Positions 4,570-5,120 of a stretch of 5,120 bases of DNA are shown in pieces. Source of the stretch: Morganella morganii (GTDB taxonomy: Bacteria; Pseudomonadota; Gammaproteobacteria; Enterobacterales; Enterobacteriaceae); NCBI RefSeq assembly GCF_003996855.1, contig NZ_NRQY01000001.1:2684378-2689497 (forward strand), in the 5' to 3' direction. The translations under genes and the position numbers were made by a program. The notes beneath the pieces were generated by a model, which was not told the origin of the DNA, did no database searches, and saw nothing but the letters and a program-made list of their open reading frames with translations. Each line of letters starts with the position of its first letter. The stretch's first letter is position 1.

Positions 4570-4803
4570 GTAAGCGCCCCGTGTAGGACGTCTGTCAGAA
4601 CACCGTTAATCTGGCGATGATAGTGTCCACTTAAATTTAGATGGACACTATCACAGGTGACAGACTTCACTGCCCGGCGCAAACGCGCAACCTACCCCAT
4701 GTCGTTCAAACTCGACCTGGTTCTACAATCACTGCAACCCGGCGCCAGCGTGGCCCGCCTCGCCCGGGAGCACGGTATCAATGACAATCTGTTGTTTACC
4801 TGG
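4570..4803 (+). mobile_element. IS66-family element, left-end fragment
   Basis: The block starts with GTAAGCG, the characteristic tip of IS66-family elements, at the point where IS6 similarity stops, and it contains the start of the accessory gene tnpA. Similarity to tnpA ends after the Trp codon at 4801-4803, where a second GTAAGCG begins. The tnpB and tnpC genes needed for transposition are absent. Confidence 0.68.
4618..4653. repeat. 36-bp near-perfect palindrome upstream of tnpA
   Basis: TGATAGTGTCCA at 4618-4629 and TGGACACTATCA at 4642-4653 are exact 12-bp inverted arms. The centre is itself palindromic (TAAATTTA, 4632-4639), so only two base pairs break full symmetry. It ends three bases before the GTG used for tnpA and leaves no recognisable ribosome site. 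It may be an operator, a translation-blocking hairpin, or the joined ends or footprint of another small element. Confidence 0.7.
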
Positions 4804-4857
4804 GTAAGCGCCCCATTGAGGACGTCTGGTTATTTTTGTCCAGCCTGTGGACCATAA
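4657..4857 (+). pseudogene. IS66-family TnpA, truncated and fused to foreign codons
   Basis: The frame from GTG 4657 gives 66 residues. Residues 1-49 are TnpA-like: RRKRATYPMSFKLDLVLQSL, then PGASVARLAREHGINDNLLFTW, the helix-turn-helix of the Tnp_1 type that begins IS66 TnpA (normally about 100 residues or more). The last 17 residues come from the second IS66-type end at 4804 and the IS21 leader, up to TAA 4855-4857, and are not TnpA. TnpA is an accessory protein working with TnpB and the TnpC transposase, neither of which is here. No ribosome site precedes the GTG, so the true start may have been changed by the palindrome just upstream. Confidence 0.78.
4804..4828. repeat. Second IS66-type terminal repeat, direct copy of 4570-4594
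   Basis: GTAAGCGCCCC followed by a variable four-base stretch and AGGACGTCTG matches 4570-4594 at 22 of 25 positions in the same orientation. It interrupts tnpA exactly after its Trp codon, as expected for a related IS66 element inserted into the first. Only about 30 bases of this second element can be present before the IS21-type sequence begins. Confidence 0.65.
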
Positions 4858-5120
4858 GTACCCATCTATTATTGACGGGCACTAATGATGAACACCAGGA
4901 CAAACGAAGTTGATTATCGTCAACACATATCCGAAGTATTACGCCTTAGGTTTGATGAAAAACTTTCTATTCGTGCCATTTCACAACGGGTTTCAATGAG
5001 CCATTCAACGGTCCATATAATGCTCCAGCGCTTCTCAAACTCAGATGTACCGTGGCCTATACCGAAGACCTTATCACCAGAACATCTTGATGTGATCCTT
5101 TTCCCTGGCCGCAGGGTAAT
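4837..5120 (+). mobile_element. IS21-family element, left part running off the window
   Basis: The block holds an istA-type gene that stays open to the window end, plus a short leader. The left tip is not certain. TGTCCAGCC at 4837 is a reasonable candidate, because IS21-family ends begin with TG and lie some tens of bases before istA. Inside it GTCCA (4838-4842) and TGGAC (4848-4852) form a small inverted repeat around five bases. The ATP-binding helper gene istB would be expected downstream, outside the window. Confidence 0.6.
4885..5120 (+). CDS. istA: IS21-family transposase IstA, N-terminal part
   Basis: The frame opens at ATG 4885 (a second ATG follows at 4888) and remains open for 78 complete codons to the window edge. 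It contains VLRLRFDEKLSIRAISQRVS followed by MSHSTVHIMLQRF, the helix-turn-helix at the head of IstA proteins. PWPIPKTLSPEHLDVILFP follows, matching the W-P-x-P and L-F-P pattern of the IS21 subgroup related to IS1326/IS408. The DDE core would begin beyond the window. The ribosome site is weak (ACGGG about seven bases upstream). No lesion is visible in this part, so this may be the youngest or least damaged IS here, but completeness cannot be judged. Confidence 0.75.
   Translation, partial: MMNTRTNEVDYRQHISEVLRLRFDEKLSIRAISQRVSMSHSTVHIMLQRFSNSDVPWPIPKTLSPEHLDVILFPGRRV

Noticed and set aside
1..5120. CRISPR array, tRNA, rRNA, toxin-antitoxin or other defence system
   Set aside because: No regularly spaced repeats, no tRNA or rRNA signatures and no defence gene pair were seen. 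The repeats present are explained by IS ends or single inverted repeats.

Overview
The window looks like chromosomal or large-plasmid DNA of an enterobacterium (Enterobacterales). The basis is the IS6-, IS110-, IS66- and IS21-type sequences, the moderate GC content of the intact genes and the Shine-Dalgarno sites. The species cannot be named from the sequence alone. Broken insertion sequences and gene fragments are dense, which suggests an accessory island or a genome losing genes.

Layout. 1-450: AT-rich DNA with no intact gene, only short open stretches that look like remnants. 451-1245: a full-length IS6-family element (795 bp between imperfect terminal repeats) whose minus-strand transposase is dead from a frameshift, an in-frame stop and a small deletion. 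1331-1453: a fragment of a short-chain dehydrogenase (SDR) with its YxxxK motif. 1540-1932 (minus): an intact SnoaL/NTF2-like protein. 1933-2296: the divergent control region, with two perfect inverted repeats and a reasonable promoter for the SnoaL gene. 2297-3490 (plus): an exported protein with a metallo-beta-lactamase (MBL) fold, degenerate metal ligands and a C-terminal MoaF-like domain. 3503-4138 (plus): a COG2910-type NAD(P)-binding reductase, 12 bases downstream and probably in the same operon. 4161-4208: a very short ORF with its own ribosome site, possibly the start of a third operon gene that was lost. 4212-5120: a pile of truncated IS elements in the order IS110, IS6 end, IS66 left end with tnpA, a second IS66-type end, and IS21 istA running off the window.

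How the parts fit. The SDR fragment, SnoaL protein, MBL-MoaF protein and NAD(P)-binding reductase are all small-molecule enzyme families. They could be what remains of a catabolic or detoxification cluster, but no substrate can be deduced. The cargo lies between two IS6 ends in the same orientation, the geometry of an IS26-style pseudo-compound transposon. The two ends differ at 6 of 59 positions, so any such event is old or used different copies. No RNA genes, CRISPR arrays or origins were seen.
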